Position numbers and translations under genes: made by a program
The notes under the pieces: generated by a model
Told to the model about the DNA's origin: nothing
What the model saw: only the letters and a program-made list of their open reading frames with translations
Database searches by the model: none
Source of the DNA: JALZDI01 sp965653225
GTDB taxonomy: Bacteria > Actinomycetota > Actinomycetes > Propionibacteriales > Nocardioidaceae
Length of the DNA: 30,907 nt
NCBI GenBank assembly: GCA_965653225.1
Contig: CBFGZI010000036.1
Coordinates: 1-30,907 of the forward strand
Direction: 5' to 3'
Part shown: positions 1-7,787 of the stretch, piece by piece
How positions within the stretch are numbered: the stretch's first letter is position 1
Layout: every line of letters begins with the position of its first letter

Positions 1-827
1 TGCTGGCCGAGGACAACGAACCGCCGACCGTGCACCTGTGCGCCCGGCCCGGTCGGGTGGACGCGGTGGACCTGGCCGACGAGGTGGGCGGCGCGCCCGG
101 GGCGTTCTCGCCGTACGCGGTCTACCTGCCCGCGGGTGCCCCCGGGGAGCTTCGCTCGGTTCGCGACGGCCGGGCACACGTGCAGGACGAGGGCTCCCAG
201 CTGGTCGCGTCCGCGCTGGCCCAGGCCGGCGTCGAGGGCACCGACCGGGTTTGGCTGGACCTGTGCGCCGGCCCCGGCGGCAAGTCCGCGCTGCTGGCGG
301 GGCTCGCCGGCGAGCGGGACGCGCGGCTGCTGGCCAACGAGCGGCAGCCGCACCGGGCGCGGCTGGTGGGCCAGGCGCTGCGTGGCAGCGACGGCGTCCT
401 GGGCGTGGTTTGCTCTGACGGCACGAGCCCGCCGTGGCCGCCGGAGTCGTTCGACCGGGTGATGGCCGACGTGCCCTGCACCGGCATGGGCGCGCTGCGC
501 CGTCGCCCGGAGGCCCGCTGGCGCCGCAGTCCCGACGACCTCGGCCCGCTGAGCGCGCTGCAGCGGGACCTGCTGCGCGCGGCGCTGGACAGCTGCCGCG
601 ACGGCGGAGTCGTCGGCTACGTGACCTGCTCGCCGCACCCGGCGGAGACCACCGACGTGGTCCAGACGGTGCTGGCCGAGCGCGACGACGTCGTGCAGGA
701 GGACGCTCGGGCGCTGCTGCCGGACCTGCCCGCCCTCGGGCCGGGGCCGGCGGTCCAGCTGTGGCCGCACCGGCACGGGACCGACGCGATGTTCCTCGCC
801 GTGCTGCGGCGCCGGATGCACGGCTAG
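1..827 (+). CDS. rsmB: 16S rRNA (cytosine-C5) methyltransferase, C-terminal part
   Basis: This is the 3' part of an RsmB/Sun-family SAM-dependent rRNA m5C methyltransferase; the reading frame is already open at base 3, so the gene begins outside the window and an internal GTG at 30 is not its start. The SAM-binding loop DLCAGPGGKS, the ADVPCTGMGALRRRPEARW motif with the PC cysteine, and YVTCSPHPAET with the second conserved cysteine (TC) are all visible, so both catalytic-cycle cysteines are intact. The N-terminal NusB-like RNA-binding domain expected in this family would lie upstream and is not seen. The gene is followed 21 bp later by rpe on the same strand, a pairing common in actinobacteria. 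The family assignment is firm; the exact target base is known only for the family. Confidence 0.93.
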   Translation, partial: LAEDNEPPTVHLCARPGRVDAVDLADEVGGAPGAFSPYAVYLPAGAPGELRSVRDGRAHVQDEGSQLVASALAQAGVEGTDRVWLDLCAGPGGKSALLAGLAGERDARLLANERQPHRARLVGQALRGSDGVLGVVCSDGTSPPWPPESFDRVMADVPCTGMGALRRRPEARWRRSPDDLGPLSALQRDLLRAALDSCRDGGVVGYVTCSPHPAETTDVVQTVLAERDDVVQEDARALLPDLPALGPGPAVQLWPHRHGTDAMFLAVLRRRMHG

Positions 828-834
828 GGCTCGC

Positions 835-840
835 TAGAGT
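835..840 (+). promoter_or_regulatory. Putative -10 box for leaderless rpe
   Basis: TAGAGT matches the actinobacterial TAnnnT -10 and ends 8 nt before the rpe ATG at 849. No Shine-Dalgarno sequence precedes that ATG. Transcription would start at or next to the start codon, which suggests a leaderless mRNA even though rpe sits only 21 bp after rsmB. No good -35 box is seen. Confidence 0.45.
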
Positions 841-848
841 CGCGGTCG

Positions 849-1511
849 ATGGGCATTCAGATCTCGCCGAGCCTGCTGTCGGCCGACTTCGCCAACCTCG
901 CGGCCGCGGCCTCGTCGGTGCCCAGCGCCGACTGGCTGCACGTCGACGTGATGGACAACCACTTCGTGCCGAACCTGACGCTCGGCGTGCCGGTCGTCGA
1001 GGCGCTCGGGCGGGCCACGACGCTGCCGATGGACTGCCACCTGATGATCGACGACCCCGACCGGTGGGCGCCGGCGTACGTCGAGGCGGGGGCGCGCAGC
1101 GTCACCTTCCACGTCGAGGCCGCGCACGCGCCGGTGCGGCTGGCCCGCGAGCTGCGCGCGCTGGGTGCCCGGGCGGGGATGGCGCTGAAACCGGCCACGC
1201 CGGTCGAGCCCTACGCCGACCTGTTCGGCGAGCTGGACATGCTGCTGGTGATGACCGTCGAGCCGGGCTTCGGCGGCCAGAAGTTCCTCGACCTGTGCCT
1301 GCCCAAGCTGCGCCGGGCGCGCGAGATCGCCCGGGCGCGGGGGGTCGAGCTGTGGCTACAGGTCGACGGCGGCGTCTCCGAGGAGACCATCGAGCGCTGC
1401 GCCGACGCGGGGGCCGACGTGTTCGTCGCCGGCTCGTCGGTGTTCGGCGCCGACGACCCCGACGCGGTGGTCAAGGCCCTGCGGGCCAAGGCCGAGTCCG
1501 CCGCCCACTGA
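849..1511 (+). CDS. rpe: Ribulose-phosphate 3-epimerase
   Basis: Cytosolic TIM-barrel enzyme of the pentose phosphate pathway that interconverts D-ribulose 5-phosphate and D-xylulose 5-phosphate. At 220 aa it has the normal family length. It shows SLLSADFANL at the N terminus, the metal/catalytic segment LHVDVMDNHFVPNLTLG, DCHLMI with the second metal histidine, MTVEPGFGGQKF (phosphate/substrate loop 6) and QVDGGV near the C terminus. The ATG at 849 begins directly at the conserved MGIQISPSLLSADF. It follows rsmB closely but appears to have its own -10 box 8 nt before the ATG. Downstream it converges on htdX across a hairpin-rich gap. All catalytic motifs are intact. Confidence 0.96.
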   Translation: MGIQISPSLLSADFANLAAAASSVPSADWLHVDVMDNHFVPNLTLGVPVVEALGRATTLPMDCHLMIDDPDRWAPAYVEAGARSVTFHVEAAHAPVRLARELRALGARAGMALKPATPVEPYADLFGELDMLLVMTVEPGFGGQKFLDLCLPKLRRAREIARARGVELWLQVDGGVSEETIERCADAGADVFVAGSSVFGADDPDAVVKALRAKAESAAH

Positions 1512-1530
1512 CCCACTGGGCGCCACCGCT

Positions 1531-1595
1531 CCAATCCCGTATTGGCGCGGGGATCCCCTGTGCCAATAGGTTCGGTGCAGGGGAGCGCCGCGCCA
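1531..1595. terminator. Hairpin cluster between convergent rpe and htdX
   Basis: The gap holds CCAAT-ATTGG (1531-1545, 5-bp stem). Overlapping it is a larger fold with TGGCGCG (1543-1549) pairing with CGCGCCA (1589-1595), enclosing a CCCCTG/CAGGGG helix. There is no U-run, as usual in high-GC actinobacteria. Position between two convergent genes suggests a bidirectional terminator; this is inference from structure and placement. Confidence 0.5.
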
Positions 1596-1664
1596 GAACG
1601 GGTTCGCAGCGGGCTCCCCAGCGGGTAGGTGATCAGGCAGGGCTCCCGGCCGTGCGGTGGCCGG

Positions 1665-2567
1665 TCAGAGCGGACGGGCGGAGCCGACCAGGTGGGGAGT
1701 GCCCTTCTTCGCGTCGGTGAGAGCGAAGTCGATGACCGAGCCGGACTGCTCTGCTCCGAACGCCACCGTCGCGGGCAGCAGGACGGGCTTCTTGAACTCC
1801 ACGTCCACCTCGAACGCCTTCGGCAGCCGCGGCTGCAGCGAGGCCAGCGCCCGCGCCTTGCTCCACATGCCGTGCGCGATCTGCCGCGGGAAGCCGAACG
1901 CCTTCGCGGTGACGCCGTACAGGTGGATCGGGTTGCGGTCGCCGGACACCGCCGCGTAGCGCCGCCCGAGGTCTCCGGACAGGCGCCAGCTGGTCGCCCC
2001 CGTGGGCACCGGGCGGTCCTCGCGGGGCTTGGCCTTGCCGTCGCCGGACTCGCCACCGGACTCGCCACCGGAGCCGCCGCCACCGCGCCGCAGCATGGTG
2101 CTGACGTCGCGCCAGACGACCTCACCGTCGACGCTCGCCTCGGACACGATGTCGAACTGGCGGCCTTTCGGGTGCGGCCGCAGGTTCTCCGCACGCACGG
2201 TGAGGTCGAGCGTCTCGGTGCTGCCGATCGGGCGGTGCTGGCTGATCCGGTTCGCCACGTGCACCAGCCCCATCGGCGCGAACGGGAACGCACCGTCGGT
2301 CATCAGCGCCATGTGCAGCGGGAACGCGAGGATGTGCGGGTAGGTCGCCGGGATCTCGTCGCGCAGCCCGAACCCGCAGACCTCGTTGTACGCGGCCAGC
2401 CGGTCGGCGTCGATCCGCGCGCCGGGCTGCTGCAGCTCGAGGTCGGGCAGGTCCTTGCCGCCGCGCCGTACGCCGGGCAGCAGCGACAGGCCGGGCACGG
2501 CCGGCGCGACCGCCTTGGCGTACATCGGCAGCACCGACGGCGGGGAGTCGTACGAGCGCGTCGCCAA
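1665..2567 (-). CDS. htdX: MaoC-like (3R)-hydroxyacyl dehydratase, HtdX type
   Basis: Double hot-dog (R)-specific enoyl hydratase/dehydratase. The C-terminal half carries the hydratase-2 motif YAAVSGDRNPIH with catalytic Asp210 and His215, followed by FGFPRQIAHGMW; the N-terminal hot-dog half (about 45-160) is degenerate, as in this family. A Gly/Ser/Glu-rich linker (162-180) joins the halves. At 300 aa it is close to mycobacterial HtdX. The start is TTG, 3 bp after the fabG4 stop, so the two are translationally linked; ATG at 2525 (Met15) is an alternative. The order htdX-fabG4 divergent from fadA2 matches M. tuberculosis Rv0241c-Rv0242c / Rv0243, which supports the name. The likely role is dehydration of 3-hydroxyacyl thioesters made by FabG4, or the reverse hydration. 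Confidence 0.87.
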   Translation of the reverse strand: MATRSYDSPPSVLPMYAKAVAPAVPGLSLLPGVRRGGKDLPDLELQQPGARIDADRLAAYNEVCGFGLRDEIPATYPHILAFPLHMALMTDGAFPFAPMGLVHVANRISQHRPIGSTETLDLTVRAENLRPHPKGRQFDIVSEASVDGEVVWRDVSTMLRRGGGGSGGESGGESGDGKAKPREDRPVPTGATSWRLSGDLGRRYAAVSGDRNPIHLYGVTAKAFGFPRQIAHGMWSKARALASLQPRLPKAFEVDVEFKKPVLLPATVAFGAEQSGSVIDFALTDAKKGTPHLVGSARPL

Positions 2568-2570
2568 GGC

Positions 2571-3914
2571 TCAGGCCCCCAGCAGGCTCTGGCCGCAGAC
2601 CCGCACCACGTTGCCGTTGACGGCGCTGGAGCCGGGGCTGGCGTACCAGGCGATGGTCTCGGCGACGTCGACGGGCAGACCGCCCTGGCTCAGCGAGTTC
2701 ATCCGCCGGCCGGCCTCGCGCGTCGCGAGCGGGATCTTCGCCGTCATCTGGGTCTCGATGAACCCCGGCGCGACCGCGTTGACCGTGATGGCGTCGGACA
2801 GCCGCGGCGCCAGCGACTCGACGAACCCGATGACGCCGGCCTTGGACGCGCCGTAGTTGGTCTGCCCCACGTTGCCGGCGATGCCGGCGATGGAGGCGAT
2901 GCCGATGATCCGGCCGTTGGGCTTGATTAGCTTCTGGTCGAGCAGCTCGGCGGTGATCCGCTCCGGCGCGGTGACGTTGACCGCGATGGTGGACCGCCAG
3001 CCGTCCTCCTTCATGTTCCGCAGCTTCTTGTCGCGGGTGATGCCGGCGTTGTGCACGACCACGTCGACGCCGCCGTGCTTCTCCTCCAGGTGCCGGGCGA
3101 TGCGCTGCGGGGCGTCGACCGCGGTGATGTCGAGCGTCACCGCCTCGCCGCCGAGCTCGTCCATCAGGCCCTGCAGCTCCGACGCCATCTGCGGCACGTC
3201 GACACCCACGATGGTGGCGCCGTCGCGGGCCAGGGTGCGCGCGATCGCCTCGCCGATGCCGCGGGACGCGCCGGTCACCAGGGCGACCTTGCCGTCGAGC
3301 GGCCGCAGCGCGTCGCCGACCTCGTCGGCCTGGGTGACGCCGGTCGCGCCGACGCGCACGACCTGGCCGGACACGTACGCCGACTTGGGGGAGAGCAGGA
3401 ACGCCAGCGTGGACTCGAGCGTGTTCTCGGCGCCGGGGGTGACGTAGACCAGCTGCACGGTCGAGCCGTTGCCGACCTCCTTGCCCAGCGAGCGGGTGAA
3501 GCCCTCCAGTGCGCGCTGCGCGACGTGCTCCTCCGGCGTCTCGGTGGCCTCCGGCGGCGTACCCAGCACGACCACACGCCCGCAGCTGCTGAGGCTGCGC
3601 AGCACCGGGGTGAAGAACTCCTGCAGGTGGGCCAGGTCGGCGGTGGACTTGATGCCGGTCGCGTCGAAGACCAGGCCCTTGTAGCGCTGGTCGGTGCTGG
3701 CCGTACCCACCTCGGCGATGCCGAGCTGGGCCAGGGAGGCGCTGACGCTGTCGCGCAGCCGGCCGCCCGGGGCGGCCCCGAGAAGCACGACGCCCTCGAC
3801 CAGCGGCTGGCCCTCGCGGTAGCGCTCCAGCCGGACCGGATCGGGCAGACCGAGGTTCTTGACCAGGAACCGGCCCACCGGCGTGTGCGCGAGGAACTGA
3901 TAGCGGTCGGTCAT
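2571..3914 (-). CDS. fabG4: High-molecular-weight 3-oxoacyl-ACP/CoA reductase (FabG4 type)
   Basis: This 447-aa short-chain dehydrogenase carries the extra flavodoxin-like N-terminal domain (about 1-200) that marks high-molecular-weight FabG proteins. The C-terminal Rossmann domain has the cofactor motif TGASRGIG (214-221), NAG at 289-291, and the catalytic Ser341, Tyr354 and Lys358 (YGASK). FabG4 proteins are described as preferring NADH and acting on 3-oxoacyl-CoA. The ATG at 3914 is chosen because homologues begin near MTDRYQFL and a purine-rich AGGA lies about 9 nt upstream; the frame stays open to 3995 but lacks homology there. It is the first gene of a fabG4-htdX operon, divergent from fadA2. 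Confidence 0.93.
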   Translation of the reverse strand: MTDRYQFLAHTPVGRFLVKNLGLPDPVRLERYREGQPLVEGVVLLGAAPGGRLRDSVSASLAQLGIAEVGTASTDQRYKGLVFDATGIKSTADLAHLQEFFTPVLRSLSSCGRVVVLGTPPEATETPEEHVAQRALEGFTRSLGKEVGNGSTVQLVYVTPGAENTLESTLAFLLSPKSAYVSGQVVRVGATGVTQADEVGDALRPLDGKVALVTGASRGIGEAIARTLARDGATIVGVDVPQMASELQGLMDELGGEAVTLDITAVDAPQRIARHLEEKHGGVDVVVHNAGITRDKKLRNMKEDGWRSTIAVNVTAPERITAELLDQKLIKPNGRIIGIASIAGIAGNVGQTNYGASKAGVIGFVESLAPRLSDAITVNAVAPGFIETQMTAKIPLATREAGRRMNSLSQGGLPVDVAETIAWYASPGSSAVNGNVVRVCGQSLLGA

Positions 3915-3968
3915 CGGTTTGTGTCCTATCTCTCCGTACGGTGGCTTACTGCGGCGGCCTACCAAACA

Positions 3969-3999
3969 GTAACTTTGATTTACACGTGAGCGCACGCTC
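3969..3999. promoter_or_regulatory. Candidate operators in the fabG4/fadA2 divergent promoter region
   Basis: Two inverted repeats sit in the 198-bp divergent intergenic region. The first is GTAA-N7-TTAC (3969-3983), and 4 bp later a perfect GAGCG-CA-CGCTC palindrome (3988-3999). Their location between two operons of one pathway is what one expects for a shared acyl-responsive repressor such as a TetR-family protein. No -35/-10 pair is convincing in either direction. Function is inferred only. Confidence 0.35.
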
Positions 4000-4112
4000 G
4001 CGGAGTGTGGCTCTCGCCATGCCGGTTACGGCTGGTGGAGTTGATGATGGTTCGAGACTCGCAAAGGATCCGGTACCCAGCCGAGGCGGGTCCGTGCACG
4101 TGAGGAGAGGCA

Positions 4113-5390
4113 ATGGCTGAGACTCGTCGGGTCGCCGTGCTCGGTGGCAACCGCATCCCGTTCGCGCGGTCCAACTCCAAGTACGCCAAGGCGTCCAACC
4201 AGGACATGCTGACCGCCGCCATCGACGGGCTGGCCGAGCGCTACGACCTCGTCGGCGAGCGCCTCGGCGAGGTCGTCGCCGGCGCCGTGCTCAAGCACAG
4301 CCGCGACTTCAACCTGGCCCGCGAGTCGGTGCTGGGCTCCCGGCTGTCTCCGGACACGCCGGCCAACGACATCCAGCAGGCCTGCGACACCGGCATCCAG
4401 GCGACCATCAACGTCGCGAACAAGATCGCGCTGGGCCAGATCGAGGTCGGCGTCGCGGGCGGGGTCGACACCACCTCCGACGCGCCCATCGCGGTGAACG
4501 AGAGCCTGCGCAAGATCCTGCTCGAGGCCAACCGGGCCAAGAGCATGCAGGGCCGCCTCAAGGCGCTGACCAAGGTGCGGCCGCAGCACCTGGTCCCCGC
4601 CATCCCGCAGAACTCCGAGCCGCGCACCGGCATGTCGATGGGCGAGCACGCCGCGCTGACCGCGCTGGAGTGGGGCATCGGCCGGCAGGAGCAGGACGAG
4701 CTCGCGGTCGCCTCGCACCACAACCTCGCCTCGGCGTACGACCGCGGCTTCCTGGCCGACCTGGTCTCGCCGTTCCTGGGTCTCGAGCGCGACCAGAACT
4801 TGCGTGGCGACACCACTGTCGACAAGCTCGGCGCGCTGAAGCCGGTGTTCGGCAAGGGTGAGACCGCGACGATGACTGCGGGCAACTCCACGCCGCTGAC
4901 CGACGGCGCCTCCACGGTGCTGCTGGCCAGCGAGGAGTACGCCAAGCAGCGCGGGCTGGAGCCACTGGCCTACCTCACCCTCAGCGAGACCGCCGCGGTC
5001 GACTACGTGCACGGCGGCGAGGGGCTGCTGATGGCGCCTGCGTACGCGATGCCGCGGATGCTGTCCCGCGCCGGCCTGAAGCTGCAGGACTTCGACTTCT
5101 ACGAGATCCACGAGGCGTTCGCGTCGCAGGTGCTGGCCACCCTGAAGGCCTGGGAGGACCCGATCTTCTGCAAGGAGCGGCTGGGTCTTGACGCGCCGCT
5201 CGGCGCCATCGACCGCAGCAAGCTCAACGTGGCCGGCGGCTCGCTGGCCGCGGGCCACCCGTTCGCCGCGACCGGCGGGCGGATCGTGGCGACGCTGGCC
5301 AAGCTGCTGGCCGAGCGGGGCTCCGGCCGCGGCGTGATCTCGATCTGCGCCGCCGGTGGCCAGGGCGTCACCGCGATCATGGAGCGCTGA
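4113..5390 (+). CDS. fadA2: Acetyl-CoA C-acyltransferase (thiolase), FadA2 type
   Basis: This 425-aa thiolase has the acylated nucleophile Cys91 in QQACDTGIQ, the EIHEAFASQ motif, the catalytic His382 in AGHPFAATGG, and the proton-shuttling Cys412 in ICAAGGQG. It either cleaves 3-oxoacyl-CoA thiolytically in beta-oxidation or condenses acyl-CoAs. The ATG at 4113 follows a strong GAGGAGAGG ribosome-binding site. It is divergent from fabG4-htdX, the same arrangement as Rv0243 with Rv0242c-Rv0241c, so the three enzymes probably process the same acyl chain: reductase, dehydratase/hydratase and thiolase. All catalytic residues are intact. No partner hydroxyacyl-CoA dehydrogenase gene is adjacent. 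Confidence 0.93.
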   Translation: MAETRRVAVLGGNRIPFARSNSKYAKASNQDMLTAAIDGLAERYDLVGERLGEVVAGAVLKHSRDFNLARESVLGSRLSPDTPANDIQQACDTGIQATINVANKIALGQIEVGVAGGVDTTSDAPIAVNESLRKILLEANRAKSMQGRLKALTKVRPQHLVPAIPQNSEPRTGMSMGEHAALTALEWGIGRQEQDELAVASHHNLASAYDRGFLADLVSPFLGLERDQNLRGDTTVDKLGALKPVFGKGETATMTAGNSTPLTDGASTVLLASEEYAKQRGLEPLAYLTLSETAAVDYVHGGEGLLMAPAYAMPRMLSRAGLKLQDFDFYEIHEAFASQVLATLKAWEDPIFCKERLGLDAPLGAIDRSKLNVAGGSLAAGHPFAATGGRIVATLAKLLAERGSGRGVISICAAGGQGVTAIMER

Positions 5391-5454
5391 GCCGGAGCGC
5401 GCGAGCGCAGCGAGCGGGCGAGGCGGACGCGACCGGCCGCATGGAGCGCTGAGC
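5378..5454 (+). repeat. 15-bp echo of the fadA2 3' end
   Basis: CATGGAGCGCTGAGC occurs at 5378-5392, spanning the last codons and stop of fadA2, and again exactly at 5440-5454. The 47 bp between include GCGAGCGCAGCGAGC at 5401. This looks like a small local duplication or insertion at the gene end; mechanism unknown. Confidence 0.6.
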
Positions 5455-5466
5455 GCGCCGCCACAC

Positions 5467-5525
5467 GCCATGTGACCGGGTGTTGTGGGCGCCTCCCTCG
5501 GGTTGTGCGCCTGGGGGAGTGCCCA
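5467..5525 (+). repeat. 45-bp intergenic repeat, copy 1 with imperfect hairpin
   Basis: The segment beginning GCCATGTGACCGGG at 5467 matches the one at 5733 in 42 of 45 positions. Its TGGGCGCCTCCC arm (5486-5497) faces a decayed right arm ending in TGCCCA (5525), so this copy folds less well than copy 2. Confidence 0.7.
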
Positions 5526-5732
5526 CTCGCGTCGGGAAGGGTGGGCCTTCGTCGGTCCAGGGCGCTCTTCGCTTGCCGTCGCCGGCCAGGTGGCGAGGTG
5601 GTTTCCTGGCCCACGTCCGGCGCCTGTCGGCTGACTGGCGTTTGGCGTTGCGTTTCAGGCGGGCAGCTAGGAGACAGTAGGCGGACCGGTTGCCTGCCGG
5701 GTGTGCGACCTGCGCTCGGCCCGGTGCCAGAT

Positions 5733-5791
5733 GCCATGTGACCGGGGGTTGTGGGCGCCTCCCTCGGGTCATGCGCCCCGGGAGGCGCCCA
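5733..5791 (+). repeat. 45-bp intergenic repeat, copy 2 with perfect 12-bp hairpin
   Basis: This copy is 266 bp from copy 1. TGGGCGCCTCCC (5752-5763) pairs perfectly with GGGAGGCGCCCA (5780-5791) round a 16-nt loop. It may act as the bidirectional terminator between the convergent genes; the presence of a second, decayed copy suggests that the element can be copied. Confidence 0.7.
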
Positions 5792-5851
5792 TACGCCTAG
5801 CGGAGTGGGGTCCCTGAGCGTCCTCCCGCCCCGGCCGCGTAGGAACCGGCG

Positions 5852-6964
5852 TCAGTCCACGACGCGCAGCCCGACCTCTTCGCCGAGGGCGAGGAAGCCG
5901 TCGACACCGAGCAGCTGGGCCGGCCCGACGACGCCCGGCTCCGGCTTGACCTCGCCGTCGCGCAGCCGCTGCGCCGCGAGCCGCAGCAGCGACGCGGTCA
6001 GGTCGTACGGGTTGGGCCCGCGCAGCTCGCAGCGCGCCAGCACGGCGCCGTCGTCGCCGACCGCGTGCGCGATCACCCGGGTGAGCACCTTGGCCCGGTC
6101 GGCCTCCGAGGGCCCGCCGGTCGACCCGCGCACCCACCGTTCGGTCGCCCGGTCGACCAGCCCCGGAACGCCCGGCACTCGCGTGAGCACGCTGGTCACC
6201 GCCGACCCCGCCTGGACCACCCGCGACTGCCGGCCGGCCCACCCGAGGTAGACGTCGACCTCCTCGAGGCGGCCGACCGTACGCGGCAGGAACAGGTGCT
6301 CGGACCCACCCACGCTGATCGCCGTCAGCCGCCCGCCGGACGCGGGGAAACGCCGGACCCGCGCCGCGGAGCGCTCGCGTACGAGACGGCCGCCGCGCCA
6401 GGCGTACGACGGCTCGGCCAGGATCGAGGCGATGGACGCCTGCGTACCGCCGGACGTCATCCGGCCCGCTCCGCTACCCGAGGTGAAGTAGCCGACCCGG
6501 ACGCGGGTCGCGGTCTGCGCCTTGCGCAGCGCATGCAGCGCGGCCAGCTGGCCGGGCACGAAGTCGTAGCCGAACGCCGGAGCGAGCACCGCGCCACGCT
6601 CCGTAGCCACCGGTCCGAGCTCGTCGGCCACCCGCCGAATGAACGGCGGCTCGCCGGTCGAGTCGAGATAGGCGGCGCCGGACTCCGCACATGCCTGCGC
6701 CGCGGGCCAGCCGTGCCGGGTGAACGGCCCCACGGTCGCGATCACGACGTCCTCGCCACGCACCAGCGCGCGCACGGTCTGCGGCCTGTCGGAGTCGGCG
6801 ACCGCGACCTCCTGCTCGCCGGGCAGCGTCGACGCCAGCTCCTCCAGCCGCCGTCCGTTGCGCCCCGCGAGTACGACGTCGGGTACGCCGTGCTCGGCGA
6901 GCCGCCGCGCGACCAGCCCGCCGGTGTAGCCGGTCGCGCCCCACACGATGATGCGTCGGCTCAC
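5852..6964 (-). CDS. Saccharopine dehydrogenase-like NAD(P)-binding oxidoreductase
   Basis: This 370-aa protein belongs to the saccharopine dehydrogenase/trans-acting enoyl reductase-like superfamily. The N-terminal Rossmann fold starts with IIVWGATGYTGGLVARRL (glycine-rich loop), continues with VVLAGRNGRRLEEL and VVIATVGPFTRHGWPAAQAC, and has the family segment YLDSTGEPPFI. The C-terminal part is the variable catalytic domain, and its substrate cannot be told from sequence. Its ATG overlaps the stop of the upstream TetR gene by 4 bp (ATGA), so the two form one operon and the regulator probably controls this enzyme. Lysine biosynthesis is unlikely; these actinobacterial homologues are usually linked to lipid or secondary metabolism. 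That last point is inference from family. Confidence 0.82.
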   Translation of the reverse strand: MSRRIIVWGATGYTGGLVARRLAEHGVPDVVLAGRNGRRLEELASTLPGEQEVAVADSDRPQTVRALVRGEDVVIATVGPFTRHGWPAAQACAESGAAYLDSTGEPPFIRRVADELGPVATERGAVLAPAFGYDFVPGQLAALHALRKAQTATRVRVGYFTSGSGAGRMTSGGTQASIASILAEPSYAWRGGRLVRERSAARVRRFPASGGRLTAISVGGSEHLFLPRTVGRLEEVDVYLGWAGRQSRVVQAGSAVTSVLTRVPGVPGLVDRATERWVRGSTGGPSEADRAKVLTRVIAHAVGDDGAVLARCELRGPNPYDLTASLLRLAAQRLRDGEVKPEPGVVGPAQLLGVDGFLALGEEVGLRVVD

Positions 6965-7752
6965 GTGCTCTCCTGACCGCGTCGGGTGCCGTCGTTGCCG
7001 GGTGGACTCCCCAGTCCGCTGCCGGGCCGGTGGTCGTGCTCGTCGGGGACACCTACCGCCATCGCCACGCTGGCTGCCACGAGGTAGTCCTTGACCTGCT
7101 CGGCCGACACCGACGCGACCGTCGGCATGCCCGGCGCGGCCTCCTTCACCAGCAGCCCGACACGGGCCAGCTGCATAGCGCCCAGACCTTGGGCGTACAG
7201 CGTGTTCGCCAGCAGGTGCGGGTCGTCGATGTGGAACTCGCCGGACCGGTTGCCCGCGTCGAGCACCTGCACCAGGTGGCCCAGGCAGCGCGCGATCGCC
7301 CGTCCCAGCCGGAACACCGCGCCCTCGCTGAACTCCTCGAACAGCTCGGACCCGGTGTTGCGCATGATCGTCAGCGCGCAGTCGACGAACGCGGGATACG
7401 CCATCCCGAACTCGTGGAACGCCGCGGTCATCAGCCGCAGTCGCGTCCCCGCGTCGGCGTCCGGCCGGTCGGCGGCCAGCAGGTGCTCGGCGAGCTCGTC
7501 GAGGTAACCCACCAGCGTGAGCCCGAACAGCTCCTCCTTGCCGGTGAAGTGCCGGTAGATGATGGCGCGGTTGACCCCGACCGTCCGGGCGATGTCATCG
7601 ATCTGGGCATCGCGCACCCCGCGCTGGTCGAACAACGTGCGGGTGGCGGCGATGATGGCCTGCTCGCGCTCGCGCTTGCGCACGGCCGCCGTGCTGCGGT
7701 GGCCGCCACGGGGCGCGTCACCCGCGGAAGCGGAGGAGGGGTCTGAGGCCAC
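6961..7752 (-). CDS. TetR/AcrR family transcriptional regulator
   Basis: This 263-aa protein has an N-terminal helix-turn-helix (about 25-75): EQAIIAATRTLFDQRGVRDAQIDDIA, then VGVNRAIIYRHFTGKEEL with the recognition helix. The C-terminal ligand-binding domain has no identifiable specificity. The GTG at 7752 is chosen because TAGGGT ends 6 nt upstream, which would give a leaderless transcript. It overlaps the downstream oxidoreductase by 4 bp. A perfect 13-bp palindrome lies at the position of its -35 region, consistent with autorepression. The Arg/Lys-rich segment before the HTH (STAAVRKRERE) is typical. Confidence 0.92.
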   Translation of the reverse strand: MASDPSSASAGDAPRGGHRSTAAVRKREREQAIIAATRTLFDQRGVRDAQIDDIARTVGVNRAIIYRHFTGKEELFGLTLVGYLDELAEHLLAADRPDADAGTRLRLMTAAFHEFGMAYPAFVDCALTIMRNTGSELFEEFSEGAVFRLGRAIARCLGHLVQVLDAGNRSGEFHIDDPHLLANTLYAQGLGAMQLARVGLLVKEAAPGMPTVASVSAEQVKDYLVAASVAMAVGVPDEHDHRPGSGLGSPPGNDGTRRGQEST

Positions 7753-7758
7753 CGCGCA

Positions 7759-7787
7759 ACCCTATCGCCGGTGGTAACCGGCGGTTA
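7759..7787 (-). promoter_or_regulatory. TetR promoter: -10 box and 13-bp palindromic operator overlapping the ligB stop
   Basis: On the minus strand TAGGGT (7764-7759) ends 6 nt before the GTG of the tetR gene. Eleven bases further upstream is TAACCGCCGGTTA (7787-7775), a perfect palindrome with a single central base, lying where a -35 box would be. Its outer TAA is the stop codon of ligB. A repressor bound here would block polymerase, so autoregulation is likely; not proven. Confidence 0.55.

Larger units (their letters stand above)
5391..5851. other. Gene-free convergent gap rich in repeats
   Basis: No credible gene is seen between fadA2 (plus) and the oxidoreductase gene (minus). The minus-strand frames that cross it have no recognisable motif, no good start and composition unlike neighbouring proteins. 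The gap holds the 15-bp echo of the fadA2 end, two copies of a 45-bp repeat (5467 and 5733) and a strong 12-bp-stem hairpin at its right end. Confidence 0.6.

Noticed and set aside
5391..5772. Minus-strand frames in the fadA2 downstream gap as a hypothetical gene
   Set aside because: Arg/Pro/Ala-rich translation with no start signal, overlapping repeats and the fadA2 3' end; no support as coding.
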